From NCBI GenBank assembly GCA_039000515.1, contig JBCFYV010000001.1:66185919-66249918 (forward strand): a stretch of 64,000 nucleotides of DNA, given 5' to 3'. Made by a program: the position numbers and the translations under genes. Within the stretch, counting starts at the first letter, position 1, and every line of letters starts with the position of its first letter. Positions 22,200 through 34,775 of this stretch are shown here, piece after piece. Below the pieces are notes generated by a model. That model searched no databases, was not told where the DNA came from, and saw only the letters and a list, made by a program, of their open reading frames with translations. The DNA is from Timema cristinae (Eukaryota; Arthropoda; Insecta; Phasmatodea; Timematidae).

Positions 22200-23884
22200 A
22201 GGGGGGACGGAGGGGGCCCAACTTGTCTCGCCAGGTGGGGTAATAGGTATCGGAACGGTCACCAGATACCGTACCCTTACGGTCGATACATTGAAGAGAA
22301 CATTTCTTGATATTCTAATTTTCTTAGTGTCAGGATTGTTGGTAGAATTTACATCATATCCAACAAATATTATCTTCTTAGATTTATTATCCAACTTCTT
22401 TCTTCCGTATTTCACCATCATGTAGGCTTCACATTCAAACGTCCTTACATTTTACAGCTGAGGCTTTTTATCTATCCACAGTTCCAGGAGTGTGGAGTTA
22501 TGTGCTTGCTTTGTAGGCGTACGGTTTAATATGTATACAGTACAATTTACAGCTTCCACCCAAAGCTATTGAGGGAGGATACTTCTGCGAAGCATCGCCC
22601 GGCTACTCTCTACAATTGTACGCTTATTCTCTCTGAGCGAGAGTTTTGTTCGGGTGTGTATGACGCTGTTCTCTCAGCAATGATCCCTTTTGAGGCAAGA
22701 AAATAAGGAAATTCCACATTGATGTATTCTGTACCATTGTCTGTGTGGAGTATTTGCACACTTCGCTTGTATTTTGTTTCTACAATCTTACAAAAATCTT
22801 TAAAACATTGTAGTGTATCATTTTTATGTTTAATGAAAGATACTACTCTATAGCCAGAGTAGTCATCTTTGAAAGTAGCAAAGTACTTAGATCCTCTTAC
22901 AGACTCGACTGGCATGACACCATGATCACTGTATATTAACTCACCAACCTTCATCTTCTGGTGGGTTGGGTTGTTGAACGGGAACTTGTGGTTCTTTCAA
23001 TATGCATAGCCAGGGCAAAATAAATTGTCTGCATCACTCAGATCAACACCCTCAGTTAAGCCTTTTGAGAATAACTCCTTAAAAGATCTAATATTGATGT
23101 GGCAGAGGCGTTCGTGCCATAGCCTCAAATTAGTTTGAGTGACAGAATTGGCTTCATTTGATGTAAGAGTCTGAAAAATCATTTTATATATTATATATTT
23201 GACTGGCGTTCACCACAAGCAACCAACTTTCGTTTTTCAAAAACTTCAACAAAATTGTCTGATTTAACAATTTTCATTCCTAGCTTGGTGATTTGTTTTT
23301 CAGACATAAGGTTCTTTTTCAGGTCCGGAACAATAGGACGTCTCTAATGACTGATTTATACCAATGACCATTCAGCAACTTCCGAATCATCACATCACAT
23401 TTCCCTTTGACAAAAAGCTTGTGATTGTCACCAAGACGCACAGAAGAACCATCACTAACCTCTTCAAACTTGTCAAAGTAGTCTCTGTTTCATATCATAT
23501 GGCTGGAAGCCCCACTATACATGGTTCAAGTATTCTCGTCAGAAAAAGAATGCATTTACTTCCTCAATATTAAAGGCAGAAAAATTTGACTGGTTATGGC
23601 CTTTACATTGGCAGTTATAACAGGTAAGTTTTATATGATTTGGTTACTTTGTTTTCCTGTTTCATAAAATTGTGGTTTATGTCCACGAGATCTAGTTTCT
23701 CGGTTAGCTATTGAAGCTAAGGCAGTTTCTTGCTATTCCCCTTAGTCAGGTTCAACTCTTCATTAATAAGACGTGACGTCAAATTGGATATGGTTTGTTG
23801 GTCCTCACTCATGGAAAGCCAAGCCTGTCTGAAACTCTCATATTTAAGAGGTAGACTACTCACGATCTTGGTCATGATAGCTAG
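22200..23884 (-). pseudogene. Copia C gag end, protease and integrase
   Basis: The zinc knuckle reads CYNCQCKGHNQSNF, the last Cys replaced by Phe. The protease motif reads YSGASSHM, where the catalytic Asp of the usual DSGA has become Tyr. GAG-pre-integrase has LRLWHERLCHINI. The integrase core keeps its first Asp (LIYSDHGVM), the second in HTDNGTEY, and a Glu in PEQNSRSER. The C-terminal region has KKIIFVGYDVNSTNNP. The frame is broken several times, so no active enzyme is possible. Confidence 0.85.
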
Positions 23885-25464
23885 TCGTCAGCCGAGCTCC
23901 ATTGATAATGATAGAAATGCGCTGCGATGTTATTTGCCACCCTACCTTGTATTTCCTTGTTTTCTACTTTTTGTGAACAATTTCCAATTTATTTTCGCAT
24001 GAATTTAAGCACTTCGAAGTTAGGCCACACGCTGGTTGCCGGCCTGACTAATAATACTATTTACATCTATTAAATTAAATAAAAGGACGGAAGGAACAAC
24101 GTAAAACATTGTTTTAAATAATCTAAATAAGGAATTTTGATTATTAGAAGAAGAACACTTACCTTTTATTAAACATATTCATTATCCCGTTAAGAAGACT
24201 GTTGACTTATTTATAATGAACGTCAGCCATGTTTGATTTTTGATTTCAACGCATGCGCAGTTCTATCAAACAAGTGAGTAGCGGATCTGTTCGTAAAAGA
24301 AGAGATAAAGCTCGATGTAAATAACTCAAAACAAGCGCGTTTTTCAATTATATATATATATTTGTTTTCTCTTTGGACTTGGAAGTAAAGAATATAACCT
24401 TTTTAAAATTAGTTTTGGAAGATTTTTTTATAAGAGACGAGGTCTTCTTTATCTGAGTGGGTTTTAGCATGGAGCCAAATCTGCGGAGCTCCTAATTAAA
24501 ATTATTTTAAAGTTAATTAAAGGTTGTGAATTAAAGTACACGTGGTAAAATGGAAAGCTAAGTGTGTGTACAAGAACTTGATGGTTTATTTTCGTTTCAA
24601 ATTGCGTAAGAATTCTAATTACTAAAGTGTAACAAATCTTTGAAGTTGGTGTCAATATGGACTAATTCAGGGTGAGGCCAAGCCAACTCTTCAACTATAA
24701 ACTATTATTATAATTTATTTATTTTGTTTCTCCTATAAAATCAGAATTCATTCACTTTCAGAAAGACAGACTAATGTAGAGAATTAATTAACATTTCATT
24801 TTATGTCTAGTTATTAATTTTTTTATTATTATATATTCTTTTTTTATTTTTTGCTTGTCTCAACAATACTCTTCTATACTTTGTTAAATTAGCATTATAA
24901 TTACCCGGAATTCCTTAGGTAGGCTTGGAATGTGGTTAAGTGGAAAACAACAATAAATCCACAAAAGTGCCAACAATTGTTATTTTATACGTTTATTTTT
25001 TTATTGTCTAAATTAAATTTTGTTCCAACAAACCATTTTATCTGAATTGTTCAAGTTTTAGTTTTAAGTTTACCCAGTGGTCTCGAGTATTGAGAGTCGT
25101 AGTGCCACTGACTGAGTTAACCAAGGTACATTTTTCTTCTTTTCTTTTAATTGTTATTTTTCTCCTAGATACTAGGGGTGGCACCCAACAAAAACGGTGA
25201 CCTGGTGGTCTAGGGGTAAGGTGTCAGACTTCTGTGCTGGCGGCCGGGGTTCAATCCTCGGTCCCGGCACAGATTTATCTGATTTCCAAAACCTTCCTAC
25301 ATCTCTGACAAGACATCTTGGTGAATGTGTGGAATTACAGGCCGCCACCGTGGTTCGGATTCCACGTTAAACTGTAGGTCCTTCATTTCATCTCACAATC
25401 ACCCTACCATTACACATTAGCGTAAGTGCGTATAACCCGAACGGGTAGTAAGACGCGGTGCTAA

Positions 25465-25501
<37 letters not shown>

Positions 25502-25659
25502 TAATAATTAATAATAATAACCCAACAAAAACACAATCTTTATACATCTTGATGTTAACTATTGTTGTTATGTTAACAAGATGCAGAAAACAATAATATT
25601 AGACACAAATAATATAATAATTTATAAAATATGTAAAATATAACAATATATTTTTTTTT
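23885..25659. other. insert or replacement inside Copia C gag
   Basis: Contains no recognised protein. SINE-A copy 3 sits inside (25196-25519). I found no clear duplication at its ends. It could be an inserted element or DNA brought in with a deletion of about 50 gag codons. The right end is a T-run followed by cacag. Confidence 0.45.
25196..25519 (+). mobile_element. SINE-A copy 3
   Basis: Full-length: ggtgacctggtggtctaggg head, B box, and a long (aat)n tail with interruptions. The perfect 13-bp duplication acccaacaaaaac lies at 25183-25195 and 25520-25532. It has a two-base difference from other copies in the region acctctgacaagacatctt. Confidence 0.96.
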
Positions 25660-25980
25660 TCACAGCGCATGTACTGTCATTTTATTTGTTTCTGATCTGT
25701 GCTCGTAAATAGAATCTAGTTTGCTTAGAATTTCATAGGACGATTTACAATTTTCAATCAAGGCAATCTGACTGAGCTCCATAGCTGAGGTAAGGGTAAA
25801 CATAGCAGCGGCGTCCCTTTGTTGCCATAGATCGATTGCCTTATTTGCATTTTCAGTAGGCATAGCTTCCTCACCTTTTGCGATTTTGAAAATACCTTTG
25901 GCGTGTAGAGCGCATGTCAATTGGAACTTCCACTGCTGGTAGTTACTACCATTAAACTTATTAACACTTTGATATGTCAA
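25660..25980 (-). pseudogene. Copia C gag N-terminus
   Basis: Starts MTYQSVNKFNGSNYQQWKFQ, the usual opening of Copia-type gag (FxGxNYxxWK), and continues through LWQQRDAAAMFTLTSAM to SYEILSKLDSIYEHRS. The 106 open codons end at the border with the DNA at 23885-25659. Start choice: first ATG before the conserved KFNGSNY block. Confidence 0.85.
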
Positions 25981-27689
25981 TTTTTTCCAACATTTTGACT
26001 TAAGTTCAAGGTTAAAATCAAGGTCTATTCATACAGATATTGACTCTATTAAGTAAATAAACTTACTTGCATATAATTACTTGAAAATTCACTTTTTCGT
26101 TTAACTGATAAACATGATTTTTTCCGTGAGAATGTTTACTCAAATATTGTGACACTAAACTTAATGTGCTCATGAAAACTAACTTTCTTACAACGGTAAC
26201 AGCCCCGGCAGTATGGATAACTTGAGCAACAAAGTACTATGAAACTGATTCGTTTTGTCTTTAGAGAACCAACAACGCATTAGGAACTAATCCAGGGCCC
26301 ATACATAACCTTTTAGAAGTATTTTTAAGTAGAATTATTGTTTGTGATAATTCTTCATTTTTTACAACAATACACAAAACAGAGATTATTTACAAAACAA
26401 ACCCCACTTGATTTAGATTAGATAACAAGATTACCACCAGATTGCTACAATGTACAGCCTGGGTATTTAGGCGCGAATTACTATATTCTGACATAAATAA
26501 GCACTGTTCATTAAATAACATCAAAAAGCATTCTTATGTGTATTGTGGGTTTCACCCTTTACTCCCACAACCCTTATAGCCATCTTGACACATCGTCCAG
26601 GTGGGAGTAGGGACGTTTTGATATCACTAGTGACAATTCAACACATTTTAATGTTAGTGAAGGAAATAATTTCAATTGGTTAGCTATACAATGCGCTGTA
26701 ACAATCAGTTACATTTATTATCCGATACACAAAGTCTGTTATAATGCTGGCAAGAAACAAACAATAATTTAATCAAGTGTTTAGATACTTATGCTACTTT
26801 TTTTTATTGAAAATTTATTTTGAATAAGATATGCAGCACAGAAAATAATGGTTACATTTTCAATCATTTTTGTTATTGCCGTACCTATTCAACATAACAT
26901 GAAAAATAAGAAAGAAAAAAGCGAAACCAACCGAAAAACAAAAAACATAAATTATCTCCTATTGAAGAAAAAGACTATTACATCTTTGAAGTAGGCAAAC
27001 CTACGTCGTTTTGTCATATTGAGTACATTTTAATTCCAGATTATCAGAAATATGAAATTGATATTGTATCGTGGGGATACGTTGCAAAGGTATCAAATCA
27101 TTTATATATATATTTAGTTCTATAGGTAGATTAGCTTTCGTGACAACTCTAAACGTAAATCCCATTTCTGTGTAGAAATAATTCTAAACCTTATTTACTA
27201 TTCAAGCCTGGAACTTTGTTTTGTCAACAATGTCCCAAAAAAACGAGGTTTTATGTCTATGTTTTATGTGCCTTTTGATTTTCACTACCATACCCAACAT
27301 TTATTTCGGGAGAGAGAGGGGGGCTTTGCATAGTATGAGCCTGAAGGTGAGAAATACCTCTATTTAACTGAAGGATCTAACATTCAATTTTTAACACATT
27401 GGAATTTGTTATTTACCAGCAACACAACTTGCCTACTAACTTAATTCTTTAACTATACAACACCCAAACCCAAGACCGTAAAATTCATCAAATCATTAAT
27501 ATTATTCCTCTGCTAGGAATCAACCCTGGATATTAAACACAAAGTATAAAATCTAACAACCGAGCTATTTATAATGCTGACACCAGTGAGAGTGCTTATA
27601 AATTATAGTTACTGCATTATTAAGTATAATACTGAACACCTTATGATGGATACATTTATTATTATTTCATTTAATGTACAATAAAACTA
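25981..27689. other. unassigned stretch, possible Copia C leader
   Basis: No gene. On -, aggttatgtatgggccctgg near 26290-26310 resembles the initiator tRNA-Met primer site seen in the other Copia elements, with an extra tat; if real, a decayed 5' LTR lies to its right. The rest is AT-rich with no repeat recognised. Confidence 0.35.
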
Positions 27690-28744
27690 TTTATCCAACC
27701 TTTTCATCATAAAGTGTTCACGATTGGCTATCTTTTTAAACCGTGACACTACTGCGTCAGGGTCAACAGGAATACTGAGGTATATTGCAAGCGAAACTAG
27801 TCCAGTAGCTCTGCTTTCTCCGTTCGAATTCCCAGATAGGTCTTTAGTCTTCGGAGAGTTGAATAGGATCTCTTTAGCGTTGCAGTTGAAACTGGAAAAG
27901 CTGCAAATATTTGTAATAGCTTTTTGATGTTTGGAAATAACTTCTCATTGCAATCTTTTAGACTATCAAGCGGACAAGATGGTCTTGAAGTTGACTCTTT
28001 CTTGGCCCACTTCAACTTTCAGATACTGAATTCTGTGTTTAACATAGCAGGATCTGGCAACAGAGATATATAAAACTCAATACATTCGTTTAGTTCTTGT
28101 TGTTCTGAGTCGACACAATGGCTTAGAATGCATTTTTGCAGAGATACAATTGCAGACATATGACTTTGAAATCTGGCTTTTAGCTGTGTACATATATGAC
28201 CAATAAATAGAAGAATTAGGTTCCTTTCGAAATATTCCAATGGTGCGCCAGGAGGGTTTACTCTGTGTAATGTTTTGATATTATTCGTAGTATCTTAATT
28301 TATGAACCTATGTTTTTCATCAAGATGCACGCGGAAACAAATAATTGTGTAAACTATTTATCCACATCCTTCCGAATAGTGTTGAGAACATAAACCACAT
28401 TTCCCACACAATCACATGCAGCTTCAAGATCACATGGGACTTTTTGAAGTGCTTTGAATAGTACAAATGTACGAGAAAAAACATTTTCTAAAACTGTCAA
28501 AAAAACAACAAACTGACTTTGGGCCCCAGCACTAATTAGCTGTTGTGCTTTTTGAGATGTCTCCTTATTTGGGAACTCTTCCAACGTATTCAGGGAATGA
28601 ACCAAAGCTGAATAAGGTTCATCAAATCGAAAAACTGCCTCGTGTTTATAAACCCAACGTGTTTCACACATAGCTATGAGAGTCTTATTCATTGAATCAG
28701 GTAATATTTCACTTATAGCTTTGTAGCAATTTTAGCTACAAGTC

Positions 28745-30285
28745 AAATAAAAATGGGCAAGTCAACGACACTACACTTACCCAATCTCACCGTCCAGGCT
28801 ATGTACGAACTAATAACAACACGTCCGGCCACATTATCACCCCGCGAACAACTGCCAGCTCCGAGCCGAGAGTCAAACTTTGCCCGCTAGAGACCGCCGC
28901 CATACTCAAGCCAACCCAATGACCGTGAGAAGAGAAGAGATGCCTGTGTAGAAGGAACCAGTGCCGCCCAGTCGTTTCGAGAATATAATAGACGTTCTCG
29001 TTGTCAAGCACGTCCCCCCCTTTTGTGTTAAACTCTTTGATCCCCACCCTTTTGATTCCGTATCACCTGATCAACGAGTTTTGTGCATCGTATAAAAGAC
29101 CGTCCATGAAAAAAGACTGCACTCTTGGACTTGACGTGGAAGTAGTAAGACGAAGCCGAGGCTTCAATGACTTATTTAAAATGTAAGGAGAAATTCACTT
29201 TCGGTGTAATGATAAATTTGTAATATTTCATAATTCTCTTTCGGCCATTTATTTTTATAAATTAGTAAAGTCCAGTATTATTCTTCATTTTCTAGGAGAC
29301 TGAGTTAACTTTGAACAACTTAACTTGTGAATGGTATTTCACAATTAATTTGGTAATGATTTACTTGGGAGAGTTCAAATATTATGTCATAATATTCAAA
29401 ATTAGTAATGTTATGCGTTATGCTTTGTATTCATAAACATTGAATTAACTTTGAACTGCTTAACTTGTTAATTGTATTTCACAATTAATTTGGTACAGGT
29501 AATGATTTACTTTAGAAAGTTCATTAATAATATTATGTCATAATATTAAAAATTAGTAATGCTATTCATTATGCTTTGTATTCATAGACTTTGAATTAAC
29601 TTTGTTTTGCGTAACATTCCTATGGTATTTAAATGAAAACATTTAAATTATGTATGAAAAATTTTCTTTTCGGAAATATCGATGTTTATAGTTGCTCATA
29701 TTCGATATGATGGTCCGATATATAATTTAGGAATTAGGCTCTTTACGGCTAATTAAGATTTGATTAAATGTATGTTTTGGTTTTTTGTCGCCTGATTAAA
29801 CCTTTGAGTTTTAAGAGTAATATATAATTCTGTGGAAATTGTGAGCTATTATAGAGGATAATCTAGAGATTTCCTTACTTTTGATTATTATTGAAGAATT
29901 TACTCGATCCATTTGAACGGTCTTAATGTAATGATTCGCGATTCTTACGAATTGTAAACGAAGGTCATTTATGTTTATTGTATCTATGCATAACAAGTTT
30001 AAATTTCTTCTAAATATATGCATGTTGTTAAAAAATTTGACATACATTTAATAAACTTGCTATTTATGACTTGCAATCTTTTAATACTATATTTAAGCCA
30101 TGTTATCCCTAGGTTTAGGAAATTCCACTATCCATGCACTGTTTTTTATTTTCAACTTTATCCTGTCTATATAATATTTATATATCTTTGAAAGAGGACC
30201 GTAGTTTTTTCCGCATTTAGGATTGAGTTGCGTGCACTGGGGACGTATTATGTACCCAGCATTGTCAAAACAGTAACTCACACTG
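28745..30285. mobile_element. unidentified 1.5-kb insert in the hAT gene
   Basis: Separates the block at 30400 from the CETRW block at 28690, which are close together in related proteins. No protein is recognised; short open stretches have no family match. It contains an imperfect direct duplication at 29305-29590. Ends are approximate and I found no convincing duplication; an intron is a less likely alternative because clear GT-AG borders were not seen. Confidence 0.45.
29305..29590 (+). repeat. two-copy tandem repeat, about 130-140 bp
   Basis: Shared phrases occur in the same order twice: gtatttcacaattaatttgg, aatgatttact, attatgtcataatatt, and atgctttgtattcata. The second copy has small insertions. 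Confidence 0.75.
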
Positions 30286-30643
30286 CTCACTCCTATTTGT
30301 TTTATTTACCTTTTTAAATAACATTCGATTATATTTTCTTTTCGTGTATTTTGGCCCCTCTAATTTTAGAGCTAGGGTCACAGCTTGTTTTAAAACATCG
30401 TGGTGTTGTGCAGATGAACGAAAGAAAGTTCCTACAGGCCGAATTAGACCATGACATTTCTAATAGCTGGAAGGGCACATGAATTGGCCAGTGCAAGGTT
30501 TAGTGGAAGCGCACTACAGTGTATGTATAATGCCATAGGGTGATCTTTACGAATGTAGGCTTGCGCGCCATGTAAGTGACCACTCACAGCTGTTGCTCCA
30601 TCATATCCTTGGCCAACCAAGTACTTGCAAGAAATACCATGAC

Positions 30644-31047
30644 CAAGGTCGTAGTCGAGTGGGGGGTGGTTTGGGGGTTCAAACCCCCCAAATATAATGA
30701 ACACAATATACATGGTTTTATTTATGATTCAAACAATGTCAAAATTAAGGAACAAGTACAAATTAGGAGGCTATGTTACCATAAAAGCACTTCAGAGAGC
30801 TGCGAGAGGTGCTTATTATTTAGATTTTTTTCTAGCCTCCAGCAGCTATGTTGCCATAAAAATCTAGAAGTGTTGAAGATTTAGAAGTTTTTCCAGCCTT
30901 CGGTAGTTATGGTGTTATATTGCCATAAATAACACCTTAAATAGCTTCTAGAGGTGTTTAATATTCATAATGTTTTCTAGCCTCTGGCAATTGGGGGATG
31001 TGCCCACCAAAACCCCCTGAAATTATTGGCTGGCTACGGTCTTGACT
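30644..31047 (-). mobile_element. MITE family 1, copy in hAT gene
   Basis: About 404 bp. One end on - reads agaccgtagccagccaataa with a following tttcagggggtttt; the other has ccaaggtcgtagtc and ggttcaaaccccccaaa. It is flanked by atgac on + (30639-30643 and 31048-31052). Removing it with one copy makes the transposase frame continuous. Ends and interior resemble 47639-47954. It contains a loose internal repetition of phrases such as gttgccataaa and ctagcctc. Confidence 0.72.
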
Positions 31048-31900
31048 ATGACGCCTGAGGCGTGTCTTAATCAAAGCTGCAAGTCCCTTTCCTGTGTAAT
31101 CATGCGCAGCTGCAAATTCAATAAAATCTTCGCACAATTTGTTTTCCTCTAAGTCCACATAACGCACACACAACGATGATTGTTTTGTTCTAGCAATATC
31201 TGTGGTTTCATCAGCTAACACTGTAAAACATTTTGAATTATTTATTTTCTGCACAAATTGTTCTTGTATTATGCAAATATAAATGTCAATAATTTGATAT
31301 TGAATTCTTGGACTATTATATTGTGCATTCATTGCTCCGGTTTCTAAGTGATTTCGCAAAACTGATACACCAGTATGCATATATATTCTAAATAAGGCAT
31401 AAAAATTTCCACCCTTTACACCTAAATCCTGTCTTATTTATACTTCGTGTCATTCATACCATGCAAAGCAATTTCTTGCCTTCCACAAAACAATCACTGT
31501 TTCAATCACAGAACGCACTCTAGCTCTGTGTTCTATAGTTAACCGTACACGTTCACTGCTGAGCAAATCAATTACACCGTTTGTTTTCCACTTCCTAGCT
31601 TCAAAAATAAATCTGCATATTCAATGCTTTTCTTGTGGTAGGTTGTGTTAGTATGCGCGACAAAGCTATGGAGCGCTTTCTTCCAGTTGTAAAAGATCGG
31701 TTTGTTAATGCTCGAAACTGTTGGTGCTCATCTTTTCCAACTTGTTCAGCAGCAAATAAAACACACGTTTTTCACAACGCACCTTCCGGATGTTGCGAGT
31801 AAATTAACCAATGAAATCTTTTAAGCCATGAAATCTGAAAACTAAGATTTTGTCTAGAGTTTATGGGAATCTTACAACAATTTGAGGAACCCATGGTGAC

Positions 31901-33628
31901 GTCAGAAGCTGTTCTTTCATTACATCGGTCAAATTGGTCTTACACACAAACCGTTCTATATCACATTCACGACTAAAATATGGGGATTCTCGAAAATTTC
32001 TATTGTTTTGGTGGTTTTTGTGGATACGTTCGCAATTGATTCAATTATCAACAATAATTCCATTTGATGAATTTAAATTAATAGGTTGATCGTATTTACC
32101 TACATTATCACTTTTGTTCCTTTTGATAAAATAGTTAATTAAAGATGCCTGTCTTTTAAGGCCAGATTGCACCATTTCTTATTTCAAAATATTAATTGAA
32201 ATCCAACAGACAATGTTCTAGTAAATAAATTTAGCTCTTCGCAAGCTATTCAGTACTTATATTCATGATTCAACCAGCAAGTATAAACTGAAGTAAAATT
32301 CAAATTATGTCTGTATGCTCAAACACACCTTTTCAAACAAACCTTAACGTCAATCCCAGAAATGTTTGGTGTTCAAATTTCAACTGCTGCTTACTATGTG
32401 TCTCTCTCTGACTCTGAACACAAATTGTATAGGTATCTCAACCATGCTTCAACAATGAATATTATGCTACTGGTTTTGGATGGGGAGAGACAACATTGTA
32501 AGGGTTCTCTCCCGCTCACTGCTCCCTCAAGCATTCAAACAGGTTCGTATCCCTGTTTCTACACAATATTTATATGCCTGCCCGGCTGGCGCCTGTGTAG
32601 AAACATCCCGGACTTAATCTCGGGCTTCTTGGTACCTGAACTCGCCACTGACCGATATAATTGATAAGAGGAGGAAAAAAATCTATGTGTTTATTAACCC
32701 TCCAGAATAAAGGAGAAAACAAACAAGATGGTCTCAAAACAAACCCATCAAACACTTAAAAACAAACTATTATTCCCCACAACAACAATAAGGTTTACAA
32801 TTACAACAAACAAAACAATATACCAGTTACACTTCTTGATTATAGAACAGGACCTAAACTCACTCAATAAGCCGTGGTAATTATATATAAAACTAACAAA
32901 AGTTTAAACATAGTGGTTGGGCCGTCTTTGATAGTTAGGCTGTACTTGCACTTGCACATCCTGCTTCTAACAAAGGAACCAAACAATACAACAATGTTTC
33001 TTTAGTTCAAAGCTAAATGATTGAAACATGGTTCACCTCGGGTCTTTCAACGATGGCTGGTGATATTGATGTTTTAGGCACTAGGCCTATAATGATTGTG
33101 TTAGGTTACCTTACTTTCCCCAGTCCATGGTCTGAGAACAATCAATTTAGGAAGAACACACGTGGAACAGAGTTCTCCACGCAGGTTTCTCACAGGTAAT
33201 ATCGGAACTGGTTTCAATAAAACACTATTCTTCCCCAGCATGTTAAAGAAACATCCCTGCGTAACAGTCGAATTGTTTATGATAAAACATAAGAAAGAAC
33301 TTCTATTCCCGTATTTATTTACTTTTTTATTCGGTCACATTTCTAATTCACAGTTCCGAACCTCAGCCATCGACAGCCAACAAAAAAAAAACCTTTCCGG
33401 TTTGGCTAACTTCCTGACACATTCAGCCACAAAAAAATCCCTAACACCCTTGATTTCTATCCTTAAATATTTAACGAAACAAAAATAGTGCATATTCAAT
33501 AGATAGGGCATTTAACACAAACAAAATCCAAACATACATTATAACAATTACTTGTATACACATACTGATAGTAAAAATAAATTATTACACACATAAAAAA
33601 ATACTACCCCACTTGGCAAGCCCGAGAG
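31901..33628. other. unassigned stretch
   Basis: Presumably includes the promoter-side end of the hAT element, which I could not define. Short open frames at 32362-32664 and 33162-33488 match nothing known to me. Confidence 0.4.
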
Positions 33629-34045
33629 CGTATTAACATTCCCTAACCCAGTACAGAGCACCACACATTTAGAGCGATATGATTGGCCCTTACGCCGCGC
33701 CGTTTCTCTCTCTTCCCATGTGTTCTTAGCGTGGCCTTCAAACAGTGGTCACTCACCAAGCGCAACAAGGACATAAGGTCGGTGACCTGGTGGTCTAGGG
33801 GTAAGGTATCAGACTTCTATGCTGGCGGCCGGGGTTCAATCCTCGGTCCCGGCAAAGATTTATCTGATTACCAAACCCTTCCTTCACCTCTGACAAGACA
33901 TCTTGTGAATGTGGGGAATGCCAGGCCTCCACCGTGGTTCGGATTCCACGTTAAACTGTAGGTCCTCCATTTCATCTCACAATCACCCTACCATTACACA
34001 TTAGCGTAAGTGCGTATAACCCGAATGGGTAGTAAGACGCGGTGC

Positions 34046-34078
<33 letters not shown>

Positions 34079-34775
34079 CATAAGTGTTGCGCCACATATA
34101 GCGCCTATTTCTATACATTAAAAGGTGAGGTGAAAGAGAGAACGCTACATATAAAATAAATGAATGCCTTTAATCAATGATAATTATTAATAAGATGATG
34201 ACGTAAGCATTTTACTATATTAACAATATTTATTTCAGCGCACTTCCTCTAAATTACACCTACGCCATTATCCCTAACCCATTATCGTAATTAGAGCATA
34301 TGCCTAACCTAACCTAACCTAACGATATGTACAGTGAGCATGTGATTTAACATTGTTGCTGTAGATCTTAAAAACAATGTTAAATCACATGCTCACTGTA
34401 CATATGGTTAGGTTAGGTTAGGTTAGGTTAGGTTAGTCATATGCTCTAATTACGATAATGGGTTAGGGATGATGGCGTAGGTGTAATTTAGAGGAAGTGC
34501 GCTGAAACAAATATTGTTAATATAGTAAAATGCTTACGTCATCATCTTATTAATAATTATCATCTTATTAAAAACATTAATTTATTTTATATGCAGCGTT
34601 CTCTCTTTCACCTCACCTCTTAATGTATAGAAATTGGCGTTATATGTGGCGCTACACTAATGCCTTTGTTGCGCTTGGTGAGTGACCGCTGTTTGAAGGC
34701 CGCGCTAAGACCTAGGACCAATCATATCGCTCTAAATGCGTGGTGCTCTGTACTGGGTTAGGGAATGTTAATACG
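33629..34775. repeat. large foldback (inverted repeat) with TTAGG runs
   Basis: The left arm is 33629-34357 and the right arm is 34373-34775, with a 15-base loop (34358-34372). Arms are about 400-430 bp once a SINE at 33778-34076 is removed from the left arm. Paired blocks include cgtattaacattccctaacc at the outer edge and atgtacagtgagcatgtgat at the hairpin. Each arm has a run of the insect telomere pentamer: cctaa four times at 34303-34323, ttagg five to six times at 34406-34436. There is no ORF. A foldback-type or long-TIR non-autonomous element fits best; no duplication was established. Confidence 0.93.
33778..34076 (+). mobile_element. SINE-A copy 4, in foldback arm
   Basis: Full-length SINE-A with an (aat)n tail, flanked by gacataag (33770-33777 and 34077-34084). 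The other foldback arm (around 34640-34680) has the corresponding site without the SINE, so insertion came after the arms formed, or gene conversion has not removed it. Confidence 0.94.

Larger units (their letters stand above)
22200..25980 (-). mobile_element. Copia relic C (gag to integrase), split
   Basis: Order on -: gag N-terminus (25980-25660), gag centre to zinc knuckle (23884-23550), protease, GAG-pre-integrase (23182-22997), integrase core (22954-22610) and integrase C-terminal region (22610-22200). Reverse transcriptase and RNase H are missing, so it is 3' truncated. The piece 23885-25659, with a SINE, separates the gag parts, and about 50 residues of gag are missing. A possible primer site (atgggccctgg on -, near 26290-26306) lies upstream of the gag start. 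Confidence 0.85.
27690..31900 (-). pseudogene. ZMYM1-like hAT transposase, split by two inserts
   Basis: Order on -: an N-terminal region with INKPIFYNWKKALHSFVAHT (about 31700) and LFCGRQEIALHGMNDT (31480); VLRNHLETGAMNAQYNSP and FTVLADETTDIARTKQSSL (31380-31060); VGQGYDGATAVSGHLHGAQ and ALYIHCSALPLNLALANSC (30630-30450); GTFFRSSAQHHDVLKQA (30400); MCETRWVYKHEAVFRF (28690); and a C-terminal hAT dimerisation region, LLQIFAAFPVSTATLKRSYS then LKTYLG (28015-27797), trailing to 27690. ADETTDI and GYDGA carry the Asp residues expected of hAT catalysis. A MITE (30644-31047) and an unidentified block (about 28745-30285) interrupt it, and frameshifts are present. Element ends were not located. Confidence 0.87.

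Noticed and set aside
32570..32755. 61-codon ORF on -
   Set aside because: No similarity to any known protein and no context.
34303..34436. Telomere fusion scar
   Set aside because: Runs are short, sit inside a perfect foldback, and point outward (cctaa then ttagg), opposite to a head-to-head fusion.
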